Origin: DATGLG01 sp035294245
Lineage (GTDB): Bacteria > Pseudomonadota > Alphaproteobacteria > JACZXZ01
DNA: 64,000 nt
Direction: 5' to 3'
Assembly: GCA_035294245.1 (NCBI GenBank)
Contig: DATGLG010000043.1
Span: forward strand, 124,001-188,000
Of this stretch, positions 53,342 to 61,825 are shown in pieces. The notes beneath the pieces are model-generated. The model had not been told where the DNA came from and ran no database searches. It saw only the letters and a program-made list of their open reading frames with translations. The position numbers and the translations under genes were made by a program. Position 1 is the stretch's first letter; the number at the start of each line of letters is the position of its first letter.

Positions 53342-54940
53342 CTACTGCCGGAGATCGACACCGTAGAAGTCGTGATGGCCGAAGGGGCTCGGCTTGTAGT
53401 CCTGAACACTGCGGCGGATCGCGTCCACCTGGGCCCCATAGGCGATCGGCACCCAGGGCTCGGCATCGTGGAAGATGGCCTGCGCCTGGCGATAGAGGCG
53501 GGCGCGTTGCGCCTGGTCGGCGCTGCGCTTGGCCGCCAGCACGAGGGACTGGAACCGCGGATCGCACCAGCCGCCGCTATTGCCGCTTCCCGCCGTCCCG
53601 TGCGGGCAGGCGAGGAGCGTGTAGAGGAAATTGTCCGGGTCGCCGTTGTCGCCGATCCAGCCGATCTCCGCCATGTCGTATTCGCCGCGATTGAGGCGCC
53701 GGCGATACTCGCCCCATTCATAGGAGACGATCTCGGCGCGCACGCCGATCGCGGCGAGCTCGGCCTGGACGAGGGTCGCCATGCGCCGGCCGTTGGGATT
53801 GTAGGGACGCTGGAGCGGGAGCGCCCAGAGCGTCGTCGCGAAGCCCCGGGGGTAGCCGGCCTCGGCAAGCAGCTTTCGCGCCGCCGCGGGATCATAGGGG
53901 TAATCCGCAATCGCGTCGTCGTGGGACCACAGGCCCGGCGGAATCGGCGTCGCCGCCGGGGTCGCCATGCCGCCATAGACCGCGGCGATGATGGCGCGCT
54001 TGTCGACGGCCATGGCGACGGCGCGGCGCACGCGCACGTCGCCAAAGGGCGTCTTGCGCGTGTTGAAGGCGATATAGCCGATATTGAGCCCCGGGGCCGT
54101 GGCGAGGGCGAGCGCGGGATCGGCCGTGATGGCGGGGATATCGGCGGGATCGGGATCGGCCATCACCTGGCACTCATTGGCCTTGAGCTTGGCGAGGCGC
54201 ACCGCGGCGTCGGGCGTGATGGCGAAGACGAGGGAATCGAGCTTGGCCTTGCCTTGCCAGTAATCGGGATTGGCGCGGTAGCGGATGAGCGTGTCCTTGC
54301 GATAGCGCTCGAGCTGGAACGGCCCGGTGCCGACCGGCGCCTGGTCGAGCCGCTCCGGCGTGCCCGCCGCCATCATCCGATCGGCGTATTCCTCGGAGAT
54401 GATCGAGGCGAAATCCATGGCGAGATCGGCGAGGAAGGGCGCCTCGGGGGCGTTGAGCACGAAGCGCACCGTGTGATCGTCGAGCTTGTCGATCGATTTG
54501 AGCAGGGCCGGAAAGCCCATGGCGTCGAAATAGCCGTGATCGTCGCTCGTGACCCGGTACCAGGGGTCGTCCTTCCGCCATTGCCGCGCGAAGCTGAAGA
54601 CCACGTCGTCGGCATCGAAATCGCGCGTCGGCGCGAAGTCCCTGGTCGTCTGCCACTTGACGCCGCGGCGCAGATGGAAGGTGTAGGCGCGGCCGTCCGC
54701 CGAGACCTCCCAGCTCGCGGCGAGGCCGGGGACGAGCCGCGTGCCGCCGCGCTCGAACTCGACGAGGCGGTTGTAGAGCGGCCGTGACGAGGCGTCGAAG
54801 GAGGTGAGCGTCGCATTGATGCCGGGATAGAAGTTCTCCGGGCTGCCTTCCGAGCAATAGACGAGCGTCTTTGCTGCGGCGCGCGGCACGGCGAGCGGCA
54901 ATGCGGCGAGGAGGAGAAGCGCGATGGCGCGGAGACACAT
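53342..54940 (-). CDS. Orphan DppA-like substrate-binding protein
   Basis: This 532-residue family 5 periplasmic binding protein is collinear with the DppA at 47744-49342 along its whole length, for example KTLVYCSEGSPENFYP at the mature start and PVGTGPFQLE in the middle. Many lysines of the first are arginine or alanine here. The signal peptide is MCLRAIALLLLAALPLAV, cleaved after AAA. ATG 54940 is preferred over TTG 54979 because it leaves a normal signal peptide and equal length. No permease genes accompany it; it may feed the DppBCDF complex with other peptides. Confidence 0.9.
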   Translation of the reverse strand: MCLRAIALLLLAALPLAVPRAAAKTLVYCSEGSPENFYPGINATLTSFDASSRPLYNRLVEFERGGTRLVPGLAASWEVSADGRAYTFHLRRGVKWQTTRDFAPTRDFDADDVVFSFARQWRKDDPWYRVTSDDHGYFDAMGFPALLKSIDKLDDHTVRFVLNAPEAPFLADLAMDFASIISEEYADRMMAAGTPERLDQAPVGTGPFQLERYRKDTLIRYRANPDYWQGKAKLDSLVFAITPDAAVRLAKLKANECQVMADPDPADIPAITADPALALATAPGLNIGYIAFNTRKTPFGDVRVRRAVAMAVDKRAIIAAVYGGMATPAATPIPPGLWSHDDAIADYPYDPAAARKLLAEAGYPRGFATTLWALPLQRPYNPNGRRMATLVQAELAAIGVRAEIVSYEWGEYRRRLNRGEYDMAEIGWIGDNGDPDNFLYTLLACPHGTAGSGNSGGWCDPRFQSLVLAAKRSADQAQRARLYRQAQAIFHDAEPWVPIAYGAQVDAIRRSVQDYKPSPFGHHDFYGVDLRQ

Positions 54941-54996
54941 GGCCGCCGCCACGCTAGCCCGTTTGCGCTCCGGCGCCAATCGACTATTCTCGCGCC

Positions 54997-55488
54997 ATGT
55001 CGATCGTCGCCGCAGCCGCGCCTCTCGCCCTTCATCGCGAGACCGTTCAGCCCGAATGGACCGATTACAACGGCCATATGAACCTGGCCTATTACATGCT
55101 CGTCTTCGATCATGCGACCGATTGCCTCTTCGATCACCTCGATCTCGGCCGCGACTACGTCGCCCGCGACAATCACTCGCTCTTCGCGCTCGAGGCCCAT
55201 GTCACCTATGAGCAGGAGCTCAACGCCGGCGATCCGGTGCGCGTGACGACCCAGCTCCTCGACTGCGACGCCAAGCGCCTGCACTACTTCCACCGCATGT
55301 ATCACGCGACCGAGGGCTATCTCGCCGCCACCAACGAGCTCATCAGCATCCATGTGGATCTCGCGACGCGCCGCTCGACGCCGCTGCCCCAGGCGGCGCT
55401 TGCCTGGCTCGAGGCGCTCTTGGCGGCGCATCGCCACCTGCCGCGCCCGCCCCAGGCGGGACGCGTCATCGGCATCCGGCGGCGGTGA
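54997..55488 (+). CDS. Acyl-CoA thioesterase, hotdog fold (4-hydroxybenzoyl-CoA type)
   Basis: The 163-residue protein has the hotdog-fold thioesterase signature WTDYNGHMNLAYYM (D23, N25, H27) and a conserved VTYEQELNAGDPVRVTTQL strand region. Such cytoplasmic enzymes hydrolyse acyl-CoA; members of this subgroup act on betainyl-CoA in carnitine breakdown or on medium-chain acyl-CoA. It is divergent from the orphan dppA with 56 bp between starts. The substrate is not identifiable. Confidence 0.85.
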   Translation: MSIVAAAAPLALHRETVQPEWTDYNGHMNLAYYMLVFDHATDCLFDHLDLGRDYVARDNHSLFALEAHVTYEQELNAGDPVRVTTQLLDCDAKRLHYFHRMYHATEGYLAATNELISIHVDLATRRSTPLPQAALAWLEALLAAHRHLPRPPQAGRVIGIRRR

Positions 55489-55545
55489 TGGGCCGGAATG
55501 TGCCAGGGCAGATGTGTTTGGATTGATAGATTGAAACGCCGCGAT

Positions 55546-55612
55546 CGTCGCCCCCGCGCAGGCGGGGGCCCAGAAATTTGTCCTGCTGGTTTCCCGCTTT
55601 CGCGGGAATGAC
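55546..55612. repeat. REP-like element, two hairpins
   Basis: CCCCCGC (55551-55557) pairs with GCGGGGG (55562-55568), and TTCCCGC (55591-55597) pairs with GCGGGAA (55602-55608). GTCG before the first and ATGACGA after the second make an outer imperfect dyad. The TTCCCGCTTTCGCGGGAATG unit is the form of dispersed REP repeats in alphaproteobacteria. Only one copy is in the window. It also separates two convergent genes. Confidence 0.7.
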
Positions 55613-55649
55613 GATTTGGATATCGCGATCCAATCTGGATCTCACGGGC

Positions 55650-56411
55650 TCACACCCGCTTCCGCAGCAGGTGCAGCTCGGTGACATAGGGGAAGGCGAT
55701 CTCGTCCCTGCCGCGCAGGGAGGGGTCGGCATCGAGGACGGCGGCGGCCTCGGCGCGGATGCGCGCCTTCTCCCCATCCGTCATGGCGGCGATGAAGCTC
55801 GTCGACAGCACGCGGTCGAGCACCGCCTCGCGGCCCATGGGATAGGCGAAGGGCCGCGTCGTGGTGCCGAGAAAATCGAAGCGCGGGTCGGCGAGCACGA
55901 CCTTCCATTTGCCGCTGCCGTGCCGCGGCGTGTCGCCGGCGTGGCGCTCGAAGAGGCGCGAGAGGGCGGCGACCCAGCTCGTGCGCACGTCGCGCACGTT
56001 CCACACCAGGGCGAAATGGCCTCCCGGCTTGAGCACGCGCACAACCTCGGCGGCGGCCTTGTCGTAGTCGAACCAGTGGAAGGCCTGGGCGCAGCAGACG
56101 AGCTCGACGCTGGCGTCGGCCAGGGGAATCGCCTCGGCCGTGCCGGCGCGCACCTCGACGCCATCGCCCGCCGTCGCGCGGATGCGCGCGGCCATCTCCG
56201 CGATCGGCTCGACGGCGACGATGCGCTTGCCGGTGCGCGCCAAGAGGGCGGTGAACTTGCCGGTGCCGGCGCCGAGCTCGAGGATGGTCTCGACGCCGGC
56301 GAGGGGCAGGTCATCGAGGAGGGACGGGGGATAATCGGGCCGTCCGGCGACATAAGCGTCGACACCCTTGCGGAAGCCTTGGGCGGCGGGTTTCACGTCG
56401 AGAGAGGCCAT
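55650..56411 (-). CDS. Class I SAM-dependent methyltransferase
   Basis: This 253-residue soluble protein belongs to the UbiE/COQ5-like methyltransferase group. Motif I is ILELGAGTGKFTALLA near residue 42, with AVEPIAEMAARI as motif post I, CCAQAFHWFDYDKA near 110 and LKPGGHFALVWNVRD near 128. The substrate is unknown. It lies 3 bp after the aspartoacylase-family gene, so the two are co-transcribed leftward. Confidence 0.85.
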   Translation of the reverse strand: MASLDVKPAAQGFRKGVDAYVAGRPDYPPSLLDDLPLAGVETILELGAGTGKFTALLARTGKRIVAVEPIAEMAARIRATAGDGVEVRAGTAEAIPLADASVELVCCAQAFHWFDYDKAAAEVVRVLKPGGHFALVWNVRDVRTSWVAALSRLFERHAGDTPRHGSGKWKVVLADPRFDFLGTTTRPFAYPMGREAVLDRVLSTSFIAAMTDGEKARIRAEAAAVLDADPSLRGRDEIAFPYVTELHLLRKRV

Positions 56412-56414
56412 GGC

Positions 56415-57566
56415 TCAGTCCTGCAGCAGGCTGCCCGTCCGGTGGGGCAGGGGCACCGCACCCGCGATCTTGGCGATCACCATGCCCGGCCGCACCAGGC
56501 GGTCGCGCGTGCGGGTGAAAATAAGTCCATCGGCGCGGCCGGCGACGGGCAGGCGCGCTTTTGCGGGATCGGTCGCGGCGGGATCGACGATCTCGGCGAC
56601 GGTCTCGCCGGCGCGGACCTTGTCGCCGAGATTGCGGGTGAAGCAGAGGATTCCGCCCGCGGGCGCCGCCACCAGATCGGCGCCGGCGAGGGGCGTTGCC
56701 GCGCAGAGCGCCGGCGGCAAGGGCCCCGGATCGCCGGCGAGGACGCCGCGGCGCTGAAGAAAGCGATGGAGGCTCGCCGCATCCGCTGCGGCGAGCGCGT
56801 CGCTCACATCGGCGCGGCCGCGCAGCTCCACGGTGGTGGCGAGGCAGGCGAGGGGAATGGGATGGCGCGCGCCAAGCTGCTTCTGCAAATTGAGCCAGGG
56901 AAGGCTGTGGGCCTCATCGAAGGGCGCGCCGCCGGAGCTGTCGGCGAGGAGGGTCGCGTGGCTGCCGAGCTCGGCCGAGAGATCGGCCGCGGCCGGCCAT
57001 GACGCTGCCGCGACATAGAGGTGGAGCAGCGCCTCCTCGTCGCAATGGAGATCGAGGACGATATCCGCATCGAGGGAGAGGCGTAGCAAGGCAAGGCGGA
57101 GGGCGTCGAGCTCGCTCGTCGGCTGGCGCGCCGCGAGCGCCTCAAGGAGCGCTGCGCGGATCGCCGCGACATTGGCGGCGGCATCGCCGCTCAGCCGGTC
57201 TTCGACGCACAGCGCAACCGCCTCGGTGAGATCCGCATAGCCGCGGTTGAAGTTGCCGCCGCCGCCCAGCTCGTAGCGGCCCGTGTGCTGCCCCGCGACC
57301 CATTGGGAGAGCCCGATTGGGTTGGCATAGGGCACAATGACGATCTCGCCCTTGACCGCGCCGCCCGCGGCCGCGGCGGCGAGCGCCGTGACGAGGTGAT
57401 GGAGCACGAGCATGCCCGGCGGCTCGTCGGCGTGCAGGCTCGCCTGGAGATAGGCCTTGGGCCGCGCGCCCGGGGCGCCGAAGCGATGGACGACGAGCTC
57501 CCGGACAGTGCCCGGGCTCGCCGGGGGAAGGGCGAGGCGCTCGATCCTGTGAAGCGGCGTCGGCAT
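56415..57566 (-). CDS. Succinylglutamate desuccinylase/aspartoacylase-family (M14-like) protein
   Basis: This 383-residue zinc amidohydrolase of the carboxypeptidase A-like AspA/AstE family has ligands in SLHADEPPGM (His and Glu) and in DIVLDLHCDEEALLH. A C-terminal barrel-sandwich-like segment starts LVAAPAGGILCFTRNLGDKV. Such proteins hydrolyse N-acyl amino acids. ATG 57566 has GGAAGG upstream; GTG-like starts further out add residues without similarity. It precedes the methyltransferase in one operon. Confidence 0.85.
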   Translation of the reverse strand: MPTPLHRIERLALPPASPGTVRELVVHRFGAPGARPKAYLQASLHADEPPGMLVLHHLVTALAAAAAGGAVKGEIVIVPYANPIGLSQWVAGQHTGRYELGGGGNFNRGYADLTEAVALCVEDRLSGDAAANVAAIRAALLEALAARQPTSELDALRLALLRLSLDADIVLDLHCDEEALLHLYVAAASWPAAADLSAELGSHATLLADSSGGAPFDEAHSLPWLNLQKQLGARHPIPLACLATTVELRGRADVSDALAAADAASLHRFLQRRGVLAGDPGPLPPALCAATPLAGADLVAAPAGGILCFTRNLGDKVRAGETVAEIVDPAATDPAKARLPVAGRADGLIFTRTRDRLVRPGMVIAKIAGAVPLPHRTGSLLQD

Positions 57567-57738
57567 GGCGCGGAGCCTTCCGTCCGTCTCGGCGCTTGTC
57601 AAGCGGGCGTCGGAGTAGGGTCAGCCGGCGCTCTTCTCCCACGGAGGCGATCCGGCGCCTCAATGCAGCTCGGAAGTGCGCCGGGCCGACCCTGCGGAGT
57701 TGATCCGGCGGTCGCTGTACTATACGGTAGTCACGGAT

Positions 57739-58011
57739 ATGTTCGAGTGGGATGCCGCGAAGGACGCAGAGAACATCCGCCGGCGCGGCCTTCCCTTCGC
57801 CGACGCGGCGACCATCTTTGGGGGCCCTGTCCTCGAGGTGGTGGACTGCCGGCGAGATTATGGCGAGGTGCGGATTATCGCGGTCGGCGAGGCCTGGAAC
57901 GGCGAAATCCTCACCGTCGTCTATACTTGGCGTGGGAAGACCCGGCGAATCATCTCGGCGAGGACGGCAAGTCGGAGAGAGCGAAATGGCTATCGTGCGC
58001 AAAAGCCTTAA
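57739..58011 (+). CDS. brnT: BrnT-family ribonuclease toxin
   Basis: The 90-residue protein matches BrnT: FEWDAAKDAENIRRRGLPFADA at the start, a central EVRIIAVGEA strand, and the C-terminal RIISARTASRRERNGY with the basic residues needed for RNA cleavage. BrnT toxins are RelE-fold ribonucleases induced by stress. The start ATG 57739 fits the usual length, although the ribosome site is weak and the frame is open to 57676. It overlaps the downstream antitoxin-like gene by 26 bp; a TATACG hexamer lies at 57721-57726. Confidence 0.85.
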   Translation: MFEWDAAKDAENIRRRGLPFADAATIFGGPVLEVVDCRRDYGEVRIIAVGEAWNGEILTVVYTWRGKTRRIISARTASRRERNGYRAQKP

Positions 58012-58354
58012 GCAGATTCGGCGGATGAGGAGCAAGGCCGATTGGGCGAAGGTGAAGGCCGCCACGGAGGCCGAGATTCGCCGGCAGGCCATCGAGGACG
58101 GCCACCCCGTCATGACGGCGAGGATGTTGAAGGAGGCGCGCGTTGTCGCGCCCGAGGACGTGGATGTGAAGGCGATCAGGCAGCGGCAGCGGCTCAGCCA
58201 GGCCGCCTTCGCCCGCAAATACGGCTTCTCGACGAGAACCGTGCAGGAATGGGAGCAGCGGCGCGCGCGGCCGGATCGCGCAACGCGGATCCTTCTCGCG
58301 ATCATCGATCGCGAGCCGGCGACGGTGGAGCGCGCGCTCCGCAGCGTCTCTTAG
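57986..58354 (+). CDS. XRE-type antitoxin of the BrnT module
   Basis: The 122-residue protein has a basic N-terminal region that likely binds BrnT and a C-terminal helix-turn-helix of the Cro/C1 type (RQRLSQAAFARKYGFSTRTV then QEWEQ, residues about 68-92). This replaces the ribbon-helix-helix of classical BrnA. Antitoxins of this class bind the toxin and repress their operon. GGAGAGAG precedes ATG 57986. Its final 4 bp overlap the stop of the convergent peptidase gene. Confidence 0.82.
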   Translation: MAIVRKSLKQIRRMRSKADWAKVKAATEAEIRRQAIEDGHPVMTARMLKEARVVAPEDVDVKAIRQRQRLSQAAFARKYGFSTRTVQEWEQRRARPDRATRILLAIIDREPATVERALRSVS

Positions 58355-59949
58355 CGCCGGCTCCGGCGCCGCTCTTGCAGCGCCACGATGCGCGCCATCG
58401 CGGCGCGATCCGCCACGGCGCTGTCGTAGAGCGCCGCGAGATCGGCCTTCATCGCCGTGCGCGACGGGCCGTCGAGATAGATCATGTGGCCGGAGGGGTA
58501 GTCGCGGATCGTCAGGTTCTTGCGCACGCCGGCGTCGACCAGCGGCATGCTCTGCAAGTCGCGGGCGGTCTGATGGAAGGGCGTCACCGAGTCGTAATAG
58601 CCGTTCGCGGACAGCACCTTCATGTCGATATTGAGGGCCATCGTCGCGGCGAGGTCGCCCGCCGTGTAGAGGATCACGTTGCCGTTCGCGTCCTTGCCCT
58701 TCTGCGCGCCGGTCGGATCGATATGGCCGAAGTCCCAATGGGCGAAGGCCTGGTCGTTCAAGTCGGTGAAGGCGGAGGTCGAGGTGAATTTCAGCGTCTC
58801 GTTGAGGTAGGCGTTCCACATCGCCGTATAGGCGCCGTTGACGGCGGTCATGGTCGGGTCATTGCCACCCGATCTCGGATCGATCGACGCGGCGATGCCG
58901 GTATCGACGCCCAGCACCCGGCCGTCATAGGCGCCCAAGGCCCGTCCCTCCGCCTGCATCAGGGTCAAGAGGAAGAGGAGCGTGCCGGCGCTATTGGTGG
59001 CCGCCACGTCGAGGCTCCAGCTCGCGAGCACGGCCGGCGCGATGCCGATGTCGTCGCTGAGCGTCTTCACCGCCGCCGGGTCCGCCTTGGGGAAGGCGGC
59101 GAGGGCGGCGGCATAGGCCGTCTCCGCGAAGGGGATGACGGCGCTCATGAAGGACGGGAGGTCCGCCGGCGGCGGGCTCACGTGAATCTTCTTATGATAC
59201 CACGCATCGGCCGCCAAGGTCGGGAGCAGGCCGACGGGATTGCCCGCCTGGGCGTAGTCGAGGATCGAGGACTGGAGCGTGATCCCGTTGAGGTCGACTC
59301 CGTCCTCGTGGAGAAGATAGGCGAGCACGCAGCTCCGCGCCGTGCCGTAGGATTCGCCGAAGAGAAACTTGGGCGAGTTCCAGCGATCATAGGCGGTGAG
59401 ATAGCGCTTGATGAATTGGCGCAGCGAGCCGGCATCCTGGTCGACGCCCCAGAAGTCCCGGTTCTTGTTGGGCGCGATCGCCGCCGAATAGCCGGTGCCG
59501 ACGGGATTGATGAAGACGAGGTCGCTCCGGTCGAGGAGGCTGTCCGTGTTGGGCTCCATGGCATAGGGGGCCGGCGGCGTGAAGCTCGGCATCGCGGTCT
59601 TGATGCGCATGGGCGCGAAGGAGCCGAGGAGCACGTAGACGGAGGAGGAGCCCGGCCCGCCATTGTAGAAGAAGGTGACGGGGCGGGTCGCGTGATCGGC
59701 GCCGTCCGCGGTGAATGCGACGTAGAAAATCTTCGCCGCGGGGCGCGAGCTCGAGGCATCGACGGCGACGAGATGCCCGGCCGTCGCCGTATAGGGGATG
59801 GTGCGGCCGCCAAGCGTCAGGACGTGGTGGGTGATCGCCGCGTTCTCGCTCGCGTCGGTCACGGAATCGTCCGGGCCGTTGCCGTAGGCGGTCTGGTCGA
59901 AACAGGGCTGGTCCGGCGGGACCGGCGTCGTCGGGGGGTGCGTTGTCAC
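58351..59949 (-). CDS. Serine carboxypeptidase-like peptidase, family S10
   Basis: The 532-residue alpha/beta-hydrolase has the oxyanion segment PVTFFYNGGPGSSS near residue 98. The nucleophile is S200 in FGESYGTAR, and the C-terminal catalytic His is in DYPSGHMIYLDG. S10 enzymes remove C-terminal residues at acidic pH; bacterial members are mostly uncharacterised. No signal peptide is visible with the GTG 59949 start (AAGGAG upstream). That is unusual for this family, and export may need an upstream start not seen here. Confidence 0.88.
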   Translation of the reverse strand: MTTHPPTTPVPPDQPCFDQTAYGNGPDDSVTDASENAAITHHVLTLGGRTIPYTATAGHLVAVDASSSRPAAKIFYVAFTADGADHATRPVTFFYNGGPGSSSVYVLLGSFAPMRIKTAMPSFTPPAPYAMEPNTDSLLDRSDLVFINPVGTGYSAAIAPNKNRDFWGVDQDAGSLRQFIKRYLTAYDRWNSPKFLFGESYGTARSCVLAYLLHEDGVDLNGITLQSSILDYAQAGNPVGLLPTLAADAWYHKKIHVSPPPADLPSFMSAVIPFAETAYAAALAAFPKADPAAVKTLSDDIGIAPAVLASWSLDVAATNSAGTLLFLLTLMQAEGRALGAYDGRVLGVDTGIAASIDPRSGGNDPTMTAVNGAYTAMWNAYLNETLKFTSTSAFTDLNDQAFAHWDFGHIDPTGAQKGKDANGNVILYTAGDLAATMALNIDMKVLSANGYYDSVTPFHQTARDLQSMPLVDAGVRKNLTIRDYPSGHMIYLDGPSRTAMKADLAALYDSAVADRAAMARIVALQERRRSRR

Positions 59950-60114
59950 GTCGGCGGCTCCTTATGATCTCGGGTGGAAAGCGATAAACGACCGAAATGC
60001 AAAGGACGCGGGCAACGCCGCCAGCCGCCTTCACGATACACGATGTCTCGCGCGCGATAAATCCGCGGCGTAATATCCCCGCGGGAAGGCCAACCGAAGG
60101 AGGCGGGGGGACAC

Positions 60115-60525
60115 ATGATCGTGAGGACGCTTTCCGACGTCATCGGCGATGCGAGGCGCCACGCCCGCGGCCCGGGTTGGGAGAGCCGCCGGATCATCCT
60201 CAAGGCCGACGGCATGGGGCATTCGCTCCACGACACCATCGTGAAGGAGGGTGCGGAGCTGCACCTCCACTACAAGCATCATTTCGAGACCAATTACTGC
60301 GTCGCCGGCGAGGGCGAGGTGCTCGATGTGAGGACGGGCGAGCGCCATGCGATCCGGCCCGGCACGCTCTACGCCCTCGACCGCCATGACGAGCACGTGC
60401 TGCGTGCGACCAAGGGCGATCTGCGGCTGATCTGCGTCTTCACCCCGCCCTTGAGCGGGCTCGAGACCCATCGCGCCGACGGCAGCTTTCCGCCCGACGA
60501 TGCGGCCAGGGCGGAGCCGTCGTGA
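60115..60525 (+). CDS. ectC: Ectoine synthase, solitary
   Basis: EctC closes N-gamma-acetyl-diaminobutyrate to the compatible solute ectoine. The 136-residue cupin has the family start MIVRTLSDVIGDARR, the cupin metal segment HHFETNYCVAGEGEV, and YALDRHDEHVLRA near the C terminus. A strong ribosome site AAGGAGG is upstream. The genes for EctB (aminotransferase) and EctA (acetyltransferase) are absent from the neighbourhood. It could use an imported substrate, complement a distant ectAB, or act on another metabolite. Confidence 0.88.
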   Translation: MIVRTLSDVIGDARRHARGPGWESRRIILKADGMGHSLHDTIVKEGAELHLHYKHHFETNYCVAGEGEVLDVRTGERHAIRPGTLYALDRHDEHVLRATKGDLRLICVFTPPLSGLETHRADGSFPPDDAARAEPS

Positions 60526-60561
60526 GTGGCGGCGGCGGATGACGACCGAGCGAGGGCGGCC

Positions 60562-61425
60562 TCAATGGCCCGGGTGCTTGCTCACCCCCTGCTTGAGGCC
60601 TTCGTCGTCCCTCACCATGACTTCGACGAAGAGCACGTCGGTCGCGTCGGCGGCCGCCTCGCAAGCGATGTGGTCGACGCCCCAGATGCCCATGCTGTCG
60701 CGCCGTCCGAGCAATGCATCGCCGCACCGCAGACCGCCCTCGAGCACGAACACATAGGTCCCGTGCGACGACGAGCGCGCCCTGTAGGCGTGCCGGCTGC
60801 CGGCGTCCGTGATCAGCCGCGAGATGCGAATGTCGTTCGCGATTGGCAATGCGCCGTCGGCGTCACCGGCTAGCTGCTCGATGCGGTGACGCCGCGTGCG
60901 GAAATCGAAGTGAGCGCGATGGTAGGAGGGCGGCAGATAGAGCTGGCCCGGCATGAACCAGATATAGATCGCATTCATGTCCTCTCCGGTCACGCTCAGC
61001 TCGCAATGCTTGCCGCCCGATCCAGCCGAGAACACGTAGTAGTCGCCCTGGCGCAGCCGATCCACCGTGCCGTCGCCGGCCGTATTGATATGGGTCAGCT
61101 CGCCCTGCAGCACGAAGGCGCAGATGATGAAGTTGTGATGCGGGTGCATGTTGTAGCCGCAGCCGGCGCCGTGGAAAACCTCGTCTCCGAACACGCGCAT
61201 CGACCCGAATCCAGGCCGCCCGCTTTGGTATTCGTGGAAATTGAAGCTCGATTCGCGCGTGATGAAAGCGTCCGGGTGACCGGCGATATATGACGAGCGC
61301 GTGCCGTCGGAGCAGATGAGATCGTGACCGCGCTCCTGGGCCCGCAGCAGAAACGCGCGCGGCGCGACCGTCTTGGGCGTGGCGGCGTTACGGCTGGAGA
61401 GGCGGGAAGGATCCGTATCCGACAT
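60562..61425 (-). CDS. Pirin-family cupin protein
   Basis: This 287-residue double-cupin protein has MHPHHNFIICAFVLQGEL, the metal-binding His pair of pirins, followed by the strand DRLRQGDYYVFSAGSGGKH and a C-terminal second cupin (YVFVLEGGLRCGDALLG). Bacterial pirins may act as quercetinase-like dioxygenases or regulators. ATG 61425 is the start by homology; the frame is open upstream into the rubredoxin region. It follows the rubredoxin gene by 32 bp and ends 36 bp from ectC, converging with it. Confidence 0.75.
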   Translation of the reverse strand: MSDTDPSRLSSRNAATPKTVAPRAFLLRAQERGHDLICSDGTRSSYIAGHPDAFITRESSFNFHEYQSGRPGFGSMRVFGDEVFHGAGCGYNMHPHHNFIICAFVLQGELTHINTAGDGTVDRLRQGDYYVFSAGSGGKHCELSVTGEDMNAIYIWFMPGQLYLPPSYHRAHFDFRTRRHRIEQLAGDADGALPIANDIRISRLITDAGSRHAYRARSSSHGTYVFVLEGGLRCGDALLGRRDSMGIWGVDHIACEAAADATDVLFVEVMVRDDEGLKQGVSKHPGH

Positions 61426-61457
61426 GACGTTTCTCCGATTTCTGGATGATCCGCTCG

Positions 61458-61697
61458 CTAGGCGCGTTGCGCGAGCTCTGCCCCGCCCTCGGCGTAGCCG
61501 ATCGTGACCATCTCGAAGCCGCGCTTGGGCGTGCCGCAGTCCGGGCAGACCCAGTCCTCGGGCACATCTTCCCACCGCGTGCCGGGTGCCAGCCCGTGCT
61601 CGGGCAAGCCGAGCGCCTCGTCGTAAGAGAAGCCGCAGCCCAGGCACATCAGCCGCCTCAGCGGCCGCGAGTCCGGGTCATCTCCATCGAGCGCCAT
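61458..61697 (-). CDS. Rubredoxin
   Basis: This 79-residue electron carrier has one Fe(Cys)4 site: C18-x2-C21 in MCLGCGFSYDE and C51-x2-C54 in WVCPDCGTPK, with the conserved DVPEDWVCPDCG block. A 27-residue tail after the second pair is longer than in minimal rubredoxins. It precedes the pirin gene in the same transcript and probably donates electrons to an oxygenase. Confidence 0.92.
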   Translation of the reverse strand: MALDGDDPDSRPLRRLMCLGCGFSYDEALGLPEHGLAPGTRWEDVPEDWVCPDCGTPKRGFEMVTIGYAEGGAELAQRA

Positions 61698-61717
61698 TGA
61701 TGTTCCCTACGAAGATC

Positions 61718-61752
61718 GCTACATGTAGCACGGTACAGTGACGCGTAGCGTA
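61718..61752. promoter_or_regulatory. Palindrome and repeats between rubredoxin and gntR genes
   Basis: GCTACATGTAGC (61718-61729) is a perfect 12-bp palindrome, and GTAGCG recurs downstream (near 61745 and again 61758) in an AT-richer segment. It lies in the 128 bp between the divergent rubredoxin-pirin and gntR transcripts, so it is a plausible operator for the GntR protein. Confidence 0.5.
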
Positions 61753-61825
61753 TTATTGTAGCGCGTTACTATCACGTTTTACGGCGGCGAATCAAGGCCC
61801 GCCGCGCAAACTCGAGAGCCGTGCC

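Noticed and set aside
60063..60084. Two CCGCGG copies 10 bp apart upstream of ectC as an operator
   Set aside because: CCGCGG is self-complementary and frequent in GC-rich DNA, so its repetition here is weak evidence.
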